Shown here: piece by piece, positions 1 to 12,434 of the stretch
Layout: each line of letters opens with the position of its first letter
Numbering within the stretch: the first letter of the stretch is position 1
Assembly (NCBI RefSeq): GCF_004798865.1
Contig: NW_025335941.1
Coordinates: forward strand, 12,008,874 to 12,072,873
Direction: 5' to 3'
Origin: Varanus komodoensis
Lineage: Eukaryota > Chordata > Lepidosauria > Squamata > Varanidae
Length of the DNA stretch: 64,000 bases
Notes under the pieces: model-generated
Told to the model about the DNA's origin: nothing
The model's input: only the letters and a program-made list of their open reading frames with translations
The model's database searches: none
Made by a program: the position numbers and the translations under genes

Positions 1-171
1 AATTGTTTGGTGTTTTTCCAGTCTGACATGCTTTTCTTCCAGTCTAAAAGTTTGCAATACCTTTGCTCAGGCTCAGTTGTTTTCAATATTCTGGTATATT
101 TAATATTAGTTCTGTTTTACTTTGGAGTCCACCCACCACCAGAATGAAAGCCCTAAAAGTGTCCCCTGAAA

Positions 172-271
172 NNNNNNNNNNNNNNNNNNNNNNNNNNNNN
201 NNNNNNNNNNNNNNNNNNNNNNNNNNNNNNNNNNNNNNNNNNNNNNNNNNNNNNNNNNNNNNNNNNNNNNN
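172..271. other. Assembly gap of 100 N
   Basis: Exactly 100 N characters, the conventional placeholder for a gap of unknown size. The two flanks do not resemble each other, unlike the gap near 60.2 kb, so nothing can be said about what is missing. Confidence 0.99.
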
Positions 272-2036
272 TACAATTGCTAAAGGACAGGTGCCTTCCC
301 AATGAACTTAGCAATTGTGCCAGCTAAACTGACAAAGGGTGCAGGGTATCGCTATAACAACACATTGATAATTGCTATTGATCAAGAGAATGAGCTAAAA
401 CAGAGGTCATCTTTCATGGAAAACACTGCAGTGTACAAAATGCATGCCCATTTCTGCAATTTTCAGACCTGCAAAAGTAGGCAAAAATGATTTCTCTTTC
501 AGACTAATGCCTTCACTCTGATTTGGCTTTTTGTAGCCCAGTCTGAATGGCTTCATGTCATTGGCAAGTAATCGAATCTGTCTGCACAGTGACAAGCCAT
601 CATTGCAAGGCCTTTGTGATCCCACGGTTGGGACTCCCTTAGGAAACAGTCAGAGATGTGTTGAAGCTGAAGCTCAGGCAAAGCCACTGTGAACAAGCAG
701 TTAATCATGGAAGAAATGTTAAGCAAAATAGGTAGCAATCCTTTTTGCTCCCCCAAAACCTACTTTCTCCTAGAAAATGAGAGAATGCTGTGAAAATTCA
801 GCACAGTCCTTTTAAAGAATTGTATGCCTCCACGTCACACATTTTCAGGGTGCCAGTGCATGCTGGAACTGGTCAGGAGTGATTTGTTCTTAATCCATGC
901 AAAATCTTGGAAACATGCCCAGTACTTCAGTCTAATTTGAAGCAATAATATTGTTCCTTTAATGTGAATCTTTAAATATCACCTTTTTAATTAAATGAAA
1001 TTAAGTTCTATTGAGAAAGAAAGGCACTCAGAAGATTAACAATGCCAATCACTGATTTGCTTTTCCTGGAAACTGGTATTTTATGGACTCCAGGGAAAGG
1101 AGGGGGGATGTTATAAAAAGAGTGAGGAAGGATCCTGTAGGATAAGGGTCCAGGTAAACTTGTCAGAGTGTTAACCTAGAGGTTGCATTGAATGACTGGT
1201 CCTACAAATGCTGAATTCATTACTGGAGAGCTGATTCGTATGTAACCAAAATAGTATAACCCATACCCAAGTGGCACTGTTTCCAAAAGCACAAACAAGT
1301 TGAAGAAGGGATCTAAAGGGATAAAACTACAATAACACAACAACTGGCCAGTGCAGACTGACCGTGCTCTGAGTGGTTTACTACCACCATGCAGTATTGT
1401 CCAGAAGTATGGCACTTTTGCAGTGAAGCGCATTCACTGCCATAAACAGGAAGAAGGAGCAAGGTAATCAGGTGGGGGAGGGAAGAAGCAAGGGTGGGAG
1501 AAAGGGGTAAATAGCCATATTGGTATTAGAGAGAGATTAGGGTGAGTCTAGAGGCTGGGAGGAGAAAGAGAGAGAAGGGGAAAGGTCTATGTGGGCAGAA
1601 GAAAGTTGGGGCTATGAAGCAACCCTTTCCTTGTCTGCCTGCCCTACAAACAGCTGATCAATGGGAGGTTAAAGAACCAGAACCAGTCGCCCTATCATTT
1701 TTCAAGGTTTTTATTCAAAATAGATTTTTAAGTGAGCAGGGATTAGGGAACTCAAGGGGCATTGGGACCTCTGCTCTAAATGGCCAGAGACAAGAACATG
1801 ACAAAATTGCTTCCTTCATGTGTGTGTGTGTGCAAGCACTTCATTTTGAGCCCTCCTTTGGGCTCCCTACCCCAAGGCCAGAGATTTGGCAGATGCGGAC
1901 TCATGTCTTTTCAGCCATGGAGCATATGGGATCTGGATTGGCCTTCAGAGAAAAGTTCACTTCACACCATCATGGTCTCTTTTAGAGGGACGGTGAAAAG
2001 AATTTAGTTTTTCCAGAGTCGTGTCTTGATAAGAAA

Positions 2037-2037
<1 letters not shown>
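272..2037. other. Unique AT-rich DNA, no gene seen
   Basis: No long open frame, no recognisable repeat head or tail, and no tRNA-like box. A purine-rich stretch lies at about 1440-1620. An AT-rich piece with TTAATTAAAT-type homeodomain-like sites lies at about 958-1010. A 147-codon frame at 1542-1985 crosses a GT-rich run and is treated as chance. Confidence 0.5.

Positions 2038-2081
<44 letters not shown>
2038..2081. repeat. (ATT)n microsatellite
   Basis: About 14 uninterrupted ATT/TTA units. It sits about 50 bp before a reversed CR1 end. Some squamate LINEs end in this type of triplet tail, but no LINE body abuts it here. Confidence 0.95.
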
Positions 2082-2135
2082 GCAGATTTCCTGGAATGAA
2101 CACTGAAGCCATGTCATAGCCAAGCTGGCCCCAGT

Positions 2136-2240
2136 GACAGAATCACAGAATAGCAGTATTGGGAGGGGCAGGAAGGCCATGGGGTCCAGCCCCCTGCTTA
2201 ATGCAGGACTCCCAGTATCCCCCTCCTTTCCCACCTCACC
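2136..2240 (-). mobile_element. CR1 LINE 3' end (reverse orientation)
   Basis: On the + strand it begins ACAGAATCACAGAATAG, then reads through GGCCATGGGGTCCAGCCCCC and TGCAGGACTCCCAG. This is the reverse complement of the CR1 3' UTR with its octamer-like tail (ATTCTGTG-type repeats). Only about 100 bp remain and the copy is diverged. A short CR1-tailed SINE fragment is the alternative. Confidence 0.7.
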
Positions 2241-4239
2241 TTTGACCTCCCTGTGTTGACCAGTAGAGTCTGGAGGGGGCTTCTACCTGGGCTCCTTTGA
2301 ACACAGTAATGAAGCTAGATAATTTTATATCCTGGACATGATGGTTTTGAATACTTCAGCAAAGTATTGATTATGTCAGTATTCTATTTCTCATCTAGGC
2401 CATAACCGTTCCATGATGTACAACCAACACTCATACTATGTTAGAACAATACTGTTGACAACCATGATGATGGTGATCGCAGCATGTGCAATTTTGTATT
2501 TTCATCCCACTTAACTCATCATGACTGCAGACATACAATGCTTCCACTGCTCTCATCACCTGCCAGTCTCTGCCATTTGTAGGAGAGACTGAGCTGAGGT
2601 TCCCCAAGATCTAACCTAAGTGGCACCGTTGCTTGATCATGAACAGAAGTCCCCACTCAAGTGGGAATCTTGGGGTTCTGCATGCATTCAAGTGAATATG
2701 AGTAGATGCCCCCTTCAGAGCTGCTAGCTTACCGCAGGAAGGTTGTGAACACTGAGTGTGGGGATATGAGGATCTGGCTGGCATGCATGACTCTGTGTCC
2801 CCTACATGGGTTGATACTTCCTGCTCAAAAGAAATGCCTGAACCCCACCTGGAGGAATTCCACCCTCTCATGGCCTCACTTTGGTCATTATTCAAACAAA
2901 TTGCTAAAACTTTCCCTGGAGTATTTTGGTCATGCCTGCGTGTACTACCACACACTTCTTTCCCTTTCCCTTTTTGCATTTTGTGAAGCCAAGAAGTATT
3001 AAGCTGGCATGGGTATTAAATTTACAAAGTGCGGTCTGCATAAAGCCCTCGCCTGCCTTGGAAGGTGGGAAGGAAGTCTTAAACCAGAGGGTACTTAAAA
3101 ACATTCCATAGAGATTAATGTATGAAGAGAGCTGTGCAGAGAAAATGTTTCATTTAATCTAAAAAAAGAACCCTTTTAGTTAGCCATAAATCAACATTGG
3201 TTAGCATTTTAAAAGGTGTTTCATGCCATGGATGGAATCCAAAGGCTATTAAAAGAAACAGAACATCCCCTGATAAACTATGCCATTTCATTCTATTTTT
3301 TTCAGGCTACTCTGAAAAGGCTGAAGCACAAATTAACAAAGATTATGTGGGAACAGCCTCCGTGTGAAGACTCACTTTGACTGCAGTGGCCATTGCATCA
3401 TTCTGGAAGCAGAGACAGAGATTTAATGCCGTCTGAGCCGTCTCATCTTGGGAGCGTGTCCTCTTTTTGCCAGGTGCCAGAAAGGTGCAATGGCCAGTGT
3501 TACATGCCATGGCCACAGGTCATCATATGGAACCCTTTCCCAATGTGTAGTCTCTGCGTAGGAGGGTTGCAATATGCAAGCAATGACGATGAAATTGGCC
3601 CAAATTTCAACTGAGAAGAAAAGTGGCGGCCATGGGCCATCTTTTACAGGGGACAGTCCTCTGTCTGAAGAGCTGCCACAGGATGGTCTAGTATTGACTA
3701 TTGTCATCTGCAATTTGAAGGTCTTTCCTGTCCAAGACTGGTTTAATGGTAAACCAGAAGAACAGCTGGCCTAGCATCAGGTGGCACCTGAAGAACCGAC
3801 TGAACGGACAGGCCCACATGTAGCCTAAGCACAGTCTTCCACACTATGGTGGGATGTACTGGATTTCCAATAAATTTATAACAACTATTTCTAAAGTAAC
3901 ATCTATACTTATAATATTACATCTATAAATTGAATTTGCATCTATAAATTCAACTGTTATACAAACCACTGACCTCTTTTGGCCATTTTCTTGTAATTTG
4001 TTAGGGACTAACTTACCACCTGCCAGGTGAACCCCTGCTCTCCCTCGTTCTGGAAACTTTGATTTGCAGCTTTTCTACAACTTGGCCCTTTAAAATTGAA
4101 ACAGGAAACTGAGCGTGATTATGGAATTTCTTGGAGGCACAATTTGCTTGCAGGTGGTAGCATAGTAGTTGAAGGAACATCTTCCATATACACTTGCCTT
4201 AAGTTTAAGCTCTTCCATTGAAGTCCTTCTTCAGGAGCC
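2241..4239. other. Unique DNA, no gene seen
   Basis: Mixed-composition single-copy sequence. Short overlapping frames on both strands around 2.6-3.8 kb have no recognisable domain and no splice-flanked structure I can defend. The 3160-3240 and 3880-3960 stretches are strongly AT-rich. Confidence 0.5.
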
Positions 4240-4521
4240 ATCCTTGAAAAAGATTGCAAAAGTGGTTTCCTGGAGAAGGGTTTTTTCTATGGTAGCGCCC
4301 TATGGTTTTGGAATTTGCTCCTCAGAGAGGGGTGCCTGGTACTGATGCTTTACAGGGCAACCCCTTTTTTATTTTCCCAGTACTTTCATAGCTGATGGAT
4401 TTCACATTGGAATTTTATTTTTATTCTGTATTTTAATGTGCTGTTGTTGATTTGTGAGCCATCTTGAAACCTGTTTTGGGTAAAGATGGGGTAAAAACAT
4501 TTGAAATAAATAAATATCTGG
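4240..4521 (+). mobile_element. Old L2-like LINE 3' fragment
   Basis: At about 4277-4310 a frame reads FSMVAP, matching the (R)AFSVVAP motif near the C-terminus of L2/CR1-clade reverse transcriptases. A decayed 'WNSLP' region follows. It is followed by a T-rich 3' UTR, a GTGAGCCATCTTGAAACC segment equivalent to the usual 'gtaagccgccc' end, and a short AAATAAATAAATA tail at about 4502-4515. Coding is broken by stops and substitutions, so the copy is old. Confidence 0.75.
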
Positions 4522-4583
4522 AAACTCTTTGGAATGAAAATGCTTCTTTGCGTGCCTAATGCTACCTTCCCTAATCTACCAGT

Positions 4584-4660
4584 GTGGGGCAACAACTCCC
4601 ATCATTTCCAGCTGGTCATCGTAGTCCAAGACATCTGGGGAGCACAAGGCTAGAGAAGGC
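4584..4660. repeat. 'ACAACTCCCATCAT' squamate dispersed repeat
   Basis: Contains CAACAACTCCCATCATTTCC, then GTAGTCCAAGACATCTGGGG and a short AGGCTAGAGAAGG end. This resembles a common squamate short interspersed palindromic repeat in which 'actacaactcccatca' and 'tagtccaa.acatctgg' occur together. Class is uncertain (possibly a DNA-transposon MITE). Confidence 0.5.
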
Positions 4661-6591
4661 CATTCGAAATCGATATGGAATGATTGTGTGCTTAACCTAA
4701 ACCTTATGATTAATTTAGGATGGTTCTTATCTGCAGATTCAATTCCTTTTGCCAACAGACAGGAATTACACAGAGAATAGGCAGCCCAGCCCTTCACTGG
4801 AGCTTTTAATAGCACCTTCCAAATGGGTGGGACAAATGTTTGGTTCATCCTTAGACAGAAAATTCAGGGAGATTTTATTTATGCATTGAATTTGGCAGGC
4901 CTGTTGGATTTTGCCATCTAGTGGCAAGCAAGCATTGCTACTTGTCCATTTTTATTTCAGGAGGCATTCCATCCACTTCCTGTCTGCTTCCTGTTGCCAA
5001 TCTGACACACTTGCATAGCCCTGCTGTTATAGGTACATATGTACTGAGGAGTCTCAGAGCTGCTTTGGGGTGATCCCCCAGTCTTTGAACAGCTCCATGG
5101 CTGAGGCAGAGAACTGTGACGGGGCTGCCAGGAAAATCCTCAGAGAACTCAAAATGCCCTGAAATGTGCAGGAGACAACTAGTGTTCCTCTAACAGAGCC
5201 TAGCAGAAAACCATCAGGGAAGTTTTATACAGGTACGTGACTATTTCTGGACAGCATGACTTGCACCTGTCGGTTGGAATGGGGGGCCCGGGGTGATGCT
5301 TGCTGGCCTGTTTTCCAGGGGAGCTGGAACTGCCAGATGCTGCTGCAGCTACGCACAATTTACAGGTAGAATGAATTTGCATACTACTGGCTTCAACCTG
5401 AATGCATGAGTGAGATTGGCACCTGGTCGGTGCTTCCTCATGTGTACTCTGAGAGTCTGGGTGCCAGCAGTCAAAAGCTATCCCAGTGGCTAGGCTCACA
5501 GATGATATGGGTCCCAACATGCACAATGCGATTCCCAGTCTGTTGTGCAGTGGGGGCTCCACTTGGAGGGTATGTTGGAATGATACATATGGTTATATCA
5601 TGGTGTATCTCATGCTCATCTGCACATGCAGGCTAATGAGCAAGGTTGCCCAGCTCCCATTCCTCCTCCACCTCCTGTGGCCATACTCCAGAGTAAACAC
5701 ACAGGGCAGTATCTAACACTGCCTGTTTGCCAGCAGCACCCCGTGCTGATGCAACAGCAAACTAGTACTTCCCAAAGCAGCAAAGCATGCCAAAGAACTC
5801 ATTTCCTGGGTTTTTCTAGGAAATTGTGTCCCACTGATTACAGGCAATCAGCAGAGCTTTACTGGATAGCGCCTCCAATCTTTTTATCTAGCCTATGTTC
5901 TTCAACATATCAAGCAAGAAGTTTCCCCCTCCATTATCCAGACCCTCTGTTTTACCCGCTCCTGCACTTCTTCATTTTCCTTTTTGGATTTGCTATGGTA
6001 ATCGAAATAAAGATTCCAATAAAGGAAAATGTAAATTGAATGTACTTCCTCTGAGCAGCAGCAGCTATCACTTACATTCTTACACACCCAAATTTTTATT
6101 GCACCACCCAAGGGAGACACCAATGACAATTAACAGTTTTCTTGAAAGAAAGCCACGTGAATCAAGGAAGGGCACTGTGTCCTTCTTAGCTACACACTCA
6201 TTAGTTAGAAAGACTTGTTATACTCCTGGACTGCAGCTAGAAGTCAATACTAGTGCACTGTGGGATTTCTCTTGCCTGTGTTTTTTATCTGTATTTATTG
6301 AGTGCACTTTGATGGTATAGGATAATGCAATTTTCCAAGCCTTTTTAAACAGCCAAGATTCATGAGTAGGGTCAGACACCATGCCAGAGGTTCTACACAG
6401 CATTTTCTTTAGCTGAGATTTAAAGTATGTGAGGGGTGAGACAAACAGACACCAGATTCTAGAGTGGGGGATTGGCTCCAAAATAATAATTTTGGAAAGT
6501 GGGGAACTGCCAACCCTTCACTCTGTGTTTCTGAAGTCTGTTTACCATAGTTCACAGCTAGACAAATCTTTTTGTTGCATCTTCAGGGGCC
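4661..6591. other. Unique DNA, no gene seen
   Basis: No supported gene or repeat. The frames at 5200-5562, 5626-6039 and 5895-6320 overlap one another on both strands, have low-complexity composition and no domain. An AATAAAG sequence at about 6007 lacks any gene context. Confidence 0.45.
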
Positions 6592-6612
6592 TTTTTTTTT
6601 TTTTTTTTTTTT
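6592..6612. repeat. Poly-T tract (21 nt)
   Basis: Uninterrupted run of 21 T. It could be the complement of an old poly-A tail, but no recognisable retroposed body adjoins it on either side. Confidence 0.95.
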
Positions 6613-8074
6613 GCCTCATTCTTCTTCAAGTAAACTCAGCCAATAAAGGACATTATTGCGTAACAAGCCAATGCACCCAGTCAGAGTTAGCTATTTGCTG
6701 ACTGGGTCAATTAAGGGTCAATTATGAAGCCCATTAAAGTGAGGGCAGTGCTTCTTGTACTGGTCACATTAGTGATCCTTGCCACTTAGGAATAAGAAAT
6801 GGACCATCTTTGCTGCCCTTCTGTAATTATCTCCCTAAATAATAATTGGAAATGGAGGTGAGGACTTTGATCTTAATGAATAATTTTACAAAAAGTGATA
6901 ACTGCTTTGCCTTCAGCCTTTGGGTTCAATGTATTTGAACAGGATGTTAACATGGTTAAAATATAGGGGGAGATTATTTATTTTCAGCAGAACTACAGGA
7001 TCCAAGATTGCAACTATTTAGCCAAGATGTAACTATTGAGGTAGCTGAAGCGTTGAAAGCCCCATTGCTGGTTTTAGTATCACAACCCACCAAATTGTGG
7101 ATTCTTTCAATGGATGGAGTGGGGATTTAATGAACCATTGTATAGAATTTCAGGATTGCAGTACTTGTTCTTTATGATCTTATCAAAAGTTGAGATCCTT
7201 TATGTATTAGAGGTGGAGTGCTACTCTTATTAGAATCCTTGCTGGAATTATGGCTTTCAGTAGGGCCACAAATGCTTCCATCACAGGTTCCAGACCTGCT
7301 AGTTTTTGGTAGTTTCCATGATGAGTCTACAAAAACACAGAGAAGGCTGGGTGTTTTTCACTCCTCCTCCCTTTGCATGAGGCCTTGGTCTGCAGTAGAC
7401 TTCCACGAATGCCAGCCCAGCATCAGCCCCTTACAACTTCAGGTATCTTCAGTGCAGTGACTGATAGAAACCATTTTGGTTTTTATGCTTTACTCTTGAG
7501 TTTTGGTGAAGCCAAATGACTCTTTTCTGCTCTTTGTCAAAACTCTGCAAAGTGGAACTCGGTAGTTCTACTTCTGTTAAGATGCAAGAAATCTCAAAAC
7601 TCCATATTTTATGCTGAACATCCCATAGATTTTTGCCTCCTGCAAGTTTGAACTTATACCCCAAAGCACGTTTCAAAAGGGAGTTATCAGAAATGAAAGA
7701 TAAGGACTTAACCAAGGGCTTGCCAATTGCAATTAAAATGCATTAAGCTTAATGTCAGCTTGATATGAAACTCTAATTGACTTTGGGGAGTGGGGAGTTC
7801 CCTCTTGATTGAACAGAACCTACTCAATAAATTAACATTTCAGTTAGAAAAAAAATGAGAAGTAAAGCAAATAAAATGACACAGAGGGAAAAATTAGTAG
7901 AGAAAGCCAAGTCTATAATAGGCAAATCCTAAGGGCTCTTTCACATATTACATTTTCCAACTGTGTTTTCATATGCCTATTAAAACATAGTGTATGATCT
8001 TGTGGTATGTGCATTATCAGGTTATAATCACCAGGAGTGAGGTTGGCCATCACAGTCCCTGACAGATGGGATCG
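6613..8074. other. Unique DNA with possible conserved non-coding blocks
   Basis: No gene. Two subregions read like regulatory DNA rather than decayed repeats. One is 6630-6740, with ATTATTGCGTAAC (C/EBP- or PAR-bZIP-like), CCAATAAAGG and GGTCAATTA repeated with slight change. The other is 7715-7840, with GCAATTAAAATGCATTAAG and CTCTAATTGACTTTG, rich in TAATT homeodomain cores. This is compositional inference only. Confidence 0.35.
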
Positions 8075-8410
8075 CACATCACCATGTTGTATGCTTGTTG
8101 AGTTGTTCCAACTCATCATGGCTTGTTCTGGTTCTGGAAACCACAACAAGAAACAATGATCTGTTTGATGGTTCCTGTTTAGTGTGATGTCTGTCTGTCA
8201 TGATGTCTAGAGCTGGGATCTCCATTTTTCCATCTATGGTGAAGAAACACCATAAACCCTGAGGAAATATCAAGAACAGGAAGGGCTGTTCCAGGCACCT
8301 GCCCTCTACTGCCCATGGCTGTCCAGCAACACATTTGCCATCACTTGCACTGTTCCCATTGGCTGAGCCTGAGCTCACAGTGCCTACCCTCCTATGGAAC
8401 GGGGTGGCAT
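8075..8410 (+). repeat. Unclassified dispersed repeat, copy 1
   Basis: Shares an exact 19-nt core, CTGGAAACCACAACAAGAA (8134-8152), with 63117-63135. Weaker similarity extends to both sides: the TGTT..CATGG.TTGTT segment before the core, and 'gggaagggctgttccaggca.ct.ccctct' versus 'ggaaggggcctttccaggcatctactctct' about 130-150 bp after it. I do not recognise the family. No terminal repeats or tail are evident. Confidence 0.45.
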
Positions 8411-9217
8411 CCCAATGAAAATTCTGGTTTCTATATGAAAGAGAGTGGACTGGATGGGGAGCACTGCAGAGATGCAACTACAATCAGTTGAGGGAAGAGG
8501 GAGACCCTGACCACAAAGCTTGGCAAACCAATCTGAAGGTAGGGAGAGAGCAATGCAGTTTCCAAGGGGAATTTGTTTGTGGTGGTTGCTGGGATATGTG
8601 AAGACAGTGGGAGGAGAAGGGTGGGGATCAGAAAACAACGGACCATCCAGGAATCATGACTGGCTGTCAGGAAAAACTTATACAGCAACTACCAAACATG
8701 ACAACTCCCCACCCTTGTGTGTTGTAATGTGCTAATGTGCAAATCAAGCCAATGGGTGTACACTAAGTAACAGGCATGGTTTTCCAGTCTGATAATTAAT
8801 GAAATAGGCTTAAGATTTGTTGTACTGTGAGCCAACTGGCCTAGGTTTTCAAGGACCAATGTTAACAGGAAACCTTGAAGGTGAGTGACTATTAGAATCT
8901 CAACCTAACGCCTTGCTTTGAGGTACCCATTAGGTGGGGAGGGTCTCTGGGGAGACATGCCAGCCCAGTTGCCGTGTTCTGGGGCTCCTTCCTCAGCACA
9001 GGCAATGCCTTGCTCCCAGGAAGGACTCCTCTTGGGCAGAAGAAGAAGAGAGGAGTGGAGAGTCGACTCCAGCTCTGGCCACCTCATAGCATCCCTGGCT
9101 ATGGCTCCTTTCCACAGTGGCAGAAACTTCTCATGCTCCCCCAAGTGGTGGCTGGATAGGCACAGGTTTGACCCTATTTCAGGGCTTGTCTTTAGCTGGT
9201 GAGGAGAACAGCAAAAA
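8411..9217. other. Unique DNA, no gene seen
   Basis: No supported feature. Overlapping open frames on both strands at about 8.4-8.7 and 8.9-9.2 kb mirror each other and carry no known domain, so I treat them as chance frames in locally GC-richer DNA. Confidence 0.45.
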
Positions 9218-9402
9218 CAAGCAGTGTACATTTGTGAGTGAGAATGTGGGACTAGGGACCCACCTGGCCATGAAATTCACTGAGGAACTTTGATCCAGTC
9301 ACTCATTCTCAGGATAAAATGGAGCTATACATGCTGCCTTGGGAATATGAATGGGTGGGATATAAATGCAACTACTACTACTACTACTGTTGTTGTTGTT
9401 GT
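9218..9402 (+). mobile_element. tRNA-derived squamate SINE, diverged
   Basis: The order of blocks matches the common squamate tRNA-SINE: GGACTAGGGACCCACCTGGCC, ATGAAATTCACTGAGG, CCAGTCACTCATTCTCAG, GATAAAATGGAGC, GCTGCCTTGGGAATATGA and GGTGGGATATAAATGCAA, then a (TAC)n(TGT)n tail at 9371-9402. The tRNA-like head is decayed and no clear B box is left. Possible names are Squam1-type or ACA-type SINE; I cannot decide between them. Confidence 0.75.
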
Positions 9403-9559
9403 AAATAAAAATGAACTTCAACAGCAGCAAGGGTATCCAGCGCAGTTTTAGTTCCACCTCTAATCCTCCTTCTTTCAACCCCTTTTCTTTGTCACTTAAT
9501 CCCCAAAATTAGTACAAAAATTAATGCTGACATTGAGGCAACCTCAGATTTTCAAAGCT

Positions 9560-9690
9560 CTTTGGCATTGATCCAGAATTAGTCATACTTTGAACAAGCC
9601 CACTAAAATCAATTGGACAAGCAACTCCTGAGTAACTTATGTCCTACTGATTTCACTGGGTCCAATTTAAAGATGACTAAAACTCGATCC
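9560..9690. repeat. Short palindromic squamate repeat ('CCTACTGATTTCA')
   Basis: Holds CTAAAATCAATTGGACAAG, GAGTAACTTATGTCCTACTG and ATTTCACTGGGTCCAATTT, the pattern of a very common short squamate repeat. Its two halves read 'tagtcctactcagagtagaccca' and 'tgggtctactctgagta(g)gac'. The copy is diverged and the limits are approximate. Confidence 0.45.
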
Positions 9691-10501
9691 AGCCCAAGGT
9701 ATATAATATTATACAATACAGATCCAACAATCCTGGAGGTTTGCAGCAGAAAAGTAAAGTGCTGTGTTTGTGGACACAGATGTACTGAAGGAAAAGCCAA
9801 CACACCGTTCAGTGATCCGGATGTCTAAAGAGCCTCCACAAGGGGTACAAGACATGTTTTTGTATGAAACCAGCATCAGGTAACACCATAATGACTAACA
9901 AATACATTCACATATATTGTGAATCAATATTCATAATAACGGGCATTTTGTTAGTGTTACAATAAATTGGAGACCTTGACCAATCTATTTTCTAGAAGTT
10001 GTTACTATTCTTTATTCCTTAGGGTTTGTGCCAAATAAACTTTTCTGAAATATTTGTTTTCCGCTCATGTGAGTTTAAGCTGTGACAGGCAGTTTGAATT
10101 TAGCCTGAATTTATGAGCTTGCCAAATTTGCCACTAATATTGATGGGCCAGACTCTCCCAGCTGACAGCCTCTTGGTGAGCCCATTCCTTACAGCAGACC
10201 ACATTTCTCTAATCCAGTGGATTTCACACTTCCTAACCTCGGGGAATTCTTCCCACATCCGTTTATTTGCCAATGAGTACGTACCGCAGTCTCCCTTTGT
10301 GTTGCAGCTCATTCTGAAGCATGATCAGCTGCAGAGCATTCCCTGTTTGCGCTAAATCTACCTGTGCACCTTACTTTACAAGGTTTACAGAAAGCAGCCC
10401 TCTGTTGGAAGGTGGCTTCTGTCCGAAGTGTTGTTCAGTCCAAGTCTGATTTAAAGACCAAGAACCATCAGAAGGGAGCAGGGATTCTGAAGTTTATTTG
10501 T
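9691..10501. other. Unique DNA, no gene seen
   Basis: No supported gene. Several 60-80 codon frames on both strands lack domains. The last 70 bp run directly into an L2-type tail and may belong to that element. Confidence 0.45.
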
Positions 10502-10577
10502 AAGCCACCCCGAGGCTTCAGCGAATGGGGCGGCATCAAAATTTTCTAGATAAATAAATAAATAATAAATAAATAAG
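10502..10577 (+). mobile_element. L2-type LINE 3' end with AAAT tail
   Basis: GTAAGCCACCCCGAGGCTTC is followed by GGGGCGGCAT, then a tail of AAATA units to about 10577. The GCCACCCC (10504-10511) and GGGGCGGC (10527-10534) arms form the GC-rich hairpin typical of this squamate L2 family's 3' end. The body upstream is not recognisable, so this is a severely 5'-truncated insertion or a short SINE using an L2 tail. Confidence 0.8.
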
Positions 10578-11251
10578 TTGCCCATCCACATCTAGCACCT
10601 GGACAACACACTAAACAGGGACCCAGTCTCCTGGTGAGACATATTACATTTCTACTAAAACTATAGTAGTGGTTTCCAAATGTGCATCTATGTGTATCGA
10701 TTAGCATCTGAACATTATGCTGTTGGCGCTCTTCTTTGGGGGTAATGGGTGGGCTGTTCAATACACAAAAGAAAATGCTCTAGACCTGTACTCAGGGGAG
10801 GGAAGAAATCTTTTTGTTGGGCATCTAGGATGAGGGGTGTGAGTGCAAGAGTGGGAGCCATTCATGATATGCACCTACCATGGTCTTCCATGACTGTCCT
10901 GTTATTTGCAAACTACCATAACTTTTTGGGCAACAGTTGAACACCAGTGTGATTTCTTTTCAAATCTCTGACCCTCCATCCCATCCCTTTATACTGTACG
11001 AAACCCTGGTAATTGGAACCTAGCATGAAACTCTTTTGATCAGATAGGTCTCAAACAGACATGTTGCCTGGAGAAAAGGGGAAGCCATACTTATGAAGAA
11101 TGATGGTGTTAAGTCACTGAAAGGAATAGAAGTAACATAAACAAAACACTTATTTCAAATACTTCTTAGAAGATAATTGAACAACCCATATTGATAGGGG
11201 TGGGGGTGAGTAGAAGATTAATTGCTTATGCCCTTAGACTAGCATAAGACT
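10578..11251. other. Unique DNA, no gene seen
   Basis: No repeat head, tail or long frame recognised. Confidence 0.45.
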
Positions 11252-11304
11252 CTCTCTCGCTCGCTCGCTCTCTCCCCCCCCCCCCTTTCTTTCTTTCTTT
11301 CTTA
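11252..11304. repeat. Compound simple repeat (CTCT/CTCG/C-run/TTTC)
   Basis: CTCTCTCTCG, three CTCG units, a C run of 12 and then four TTTC units. It is pyrimidine-only on the + strand apart from the G of the CTCG units, so it is a candidate for H-DNA and for sequencing error. Confidence 0.9.
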
Positions 11305-12434
11305 AGGTCCTTGGACAATGGGAAAGCAAACATCTTCCTATCTCATCTTTATCCATTGCTCTTTGGACACTGAAGGTGTTTCTGGGATTCACTTTGCCCT
11401 GCCAATTATAAGTTGGACTTCATCAAGAACCTCTGTCACAGCCCACTTATAGACAATGAGAAGGGGAGCAATGCTTCATGGGAAATCCTCATTCTGAGAA
11501 ATTTAGATGCATCCAACACAATGGTCTAGTTTTTCCAAGCACACCTCCTTCCGACAAGGTGCTTCTCACCCAACATTTAGGAGTCACTGCATCAGACATA
11601 ATAGTGTGCATAGATCTGAACTGGGTTCAACCAGCACACCACTCTGTGTCCTCATCCGCCCCCACCCAGAGCTTAGTAGAATTTAAATGCATGAAGCACA
11701 AAGTGGCATAACTCAGAAAGTGTCTTTAATAATGCTAAAGAGAACATTCACAAAGTGTTTTCGTTTGCATTCATCAGTCTATATTAAAACTCACTGCTCT
11801 AGTTGATGTGATTTGCTTCCCCATGTAGAAATGCCCCTGGGCATTGAAATACCATTAGTGCCTTGAAAATCCCTTTATTAGGCCGAGCTGTTCTCTGCTG
11901 AATTGGAATTCATTCACAGGCGGCAGCAGCTGGGAAATTTTGGTTTAATGCAAAAGGTGAAGCAGGAATCTAGCCCCTGACAAAAATCAAGGCAGGTTCT
12001 ATGAGGAAAGAGTAAAAAAGAATGCCTTTTGGGAGGCTGGGAAGACACTCAGGAATGTACAATAATATAGAGGCAGAACAGCAAGAAGAAGACCACTAAA
12101 AAGGCATGGAATCTTACAAGCAGGAGCACTGGGAAACCTGATCAATGGTGAAAATTAGGAAAGGAGCAGATCAAATAGCCACAGGACATTGTATGGTATA
12201 CAGATTAAACAGATGAGAGGAAGCACAGAGGAGGATAACTGAAGAGAATGCCAGCAGGATTTCTAGCTACAATTCTCTGCAAGAGGGCCTTGTTCATATA
12301 TTAGGTATATGCTGGGTCCTGATTTAAACATGAGCAACCGGGTTGGAAGAGACAGACTCCATTGCTTCCTCCTTCCCATTGCATCCCCTCCACACCCTGG
12401 AAATGCTACACAGCGGCTTGGGCAACCCTGCTGC
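11305..12434. other. Unique DNA with one enhancer-like block
   Basis: No gene. The stretch 11860-11990 reads like constrained non-coding DNA (CTGAATTGGAATTCATTC, GGCGGCAGCAGCTGGG, TTTGGTTTAATGC) and shows no repeat ancestry. Conservation cannot be tested here. Confidence 0.35.

Noticed and set aside
1542-1985. 147-codon open frame
   Set aside because: No known domain, runs through a GT-rich simple stretch, overlaps another frame, and has no splice or promoter context.
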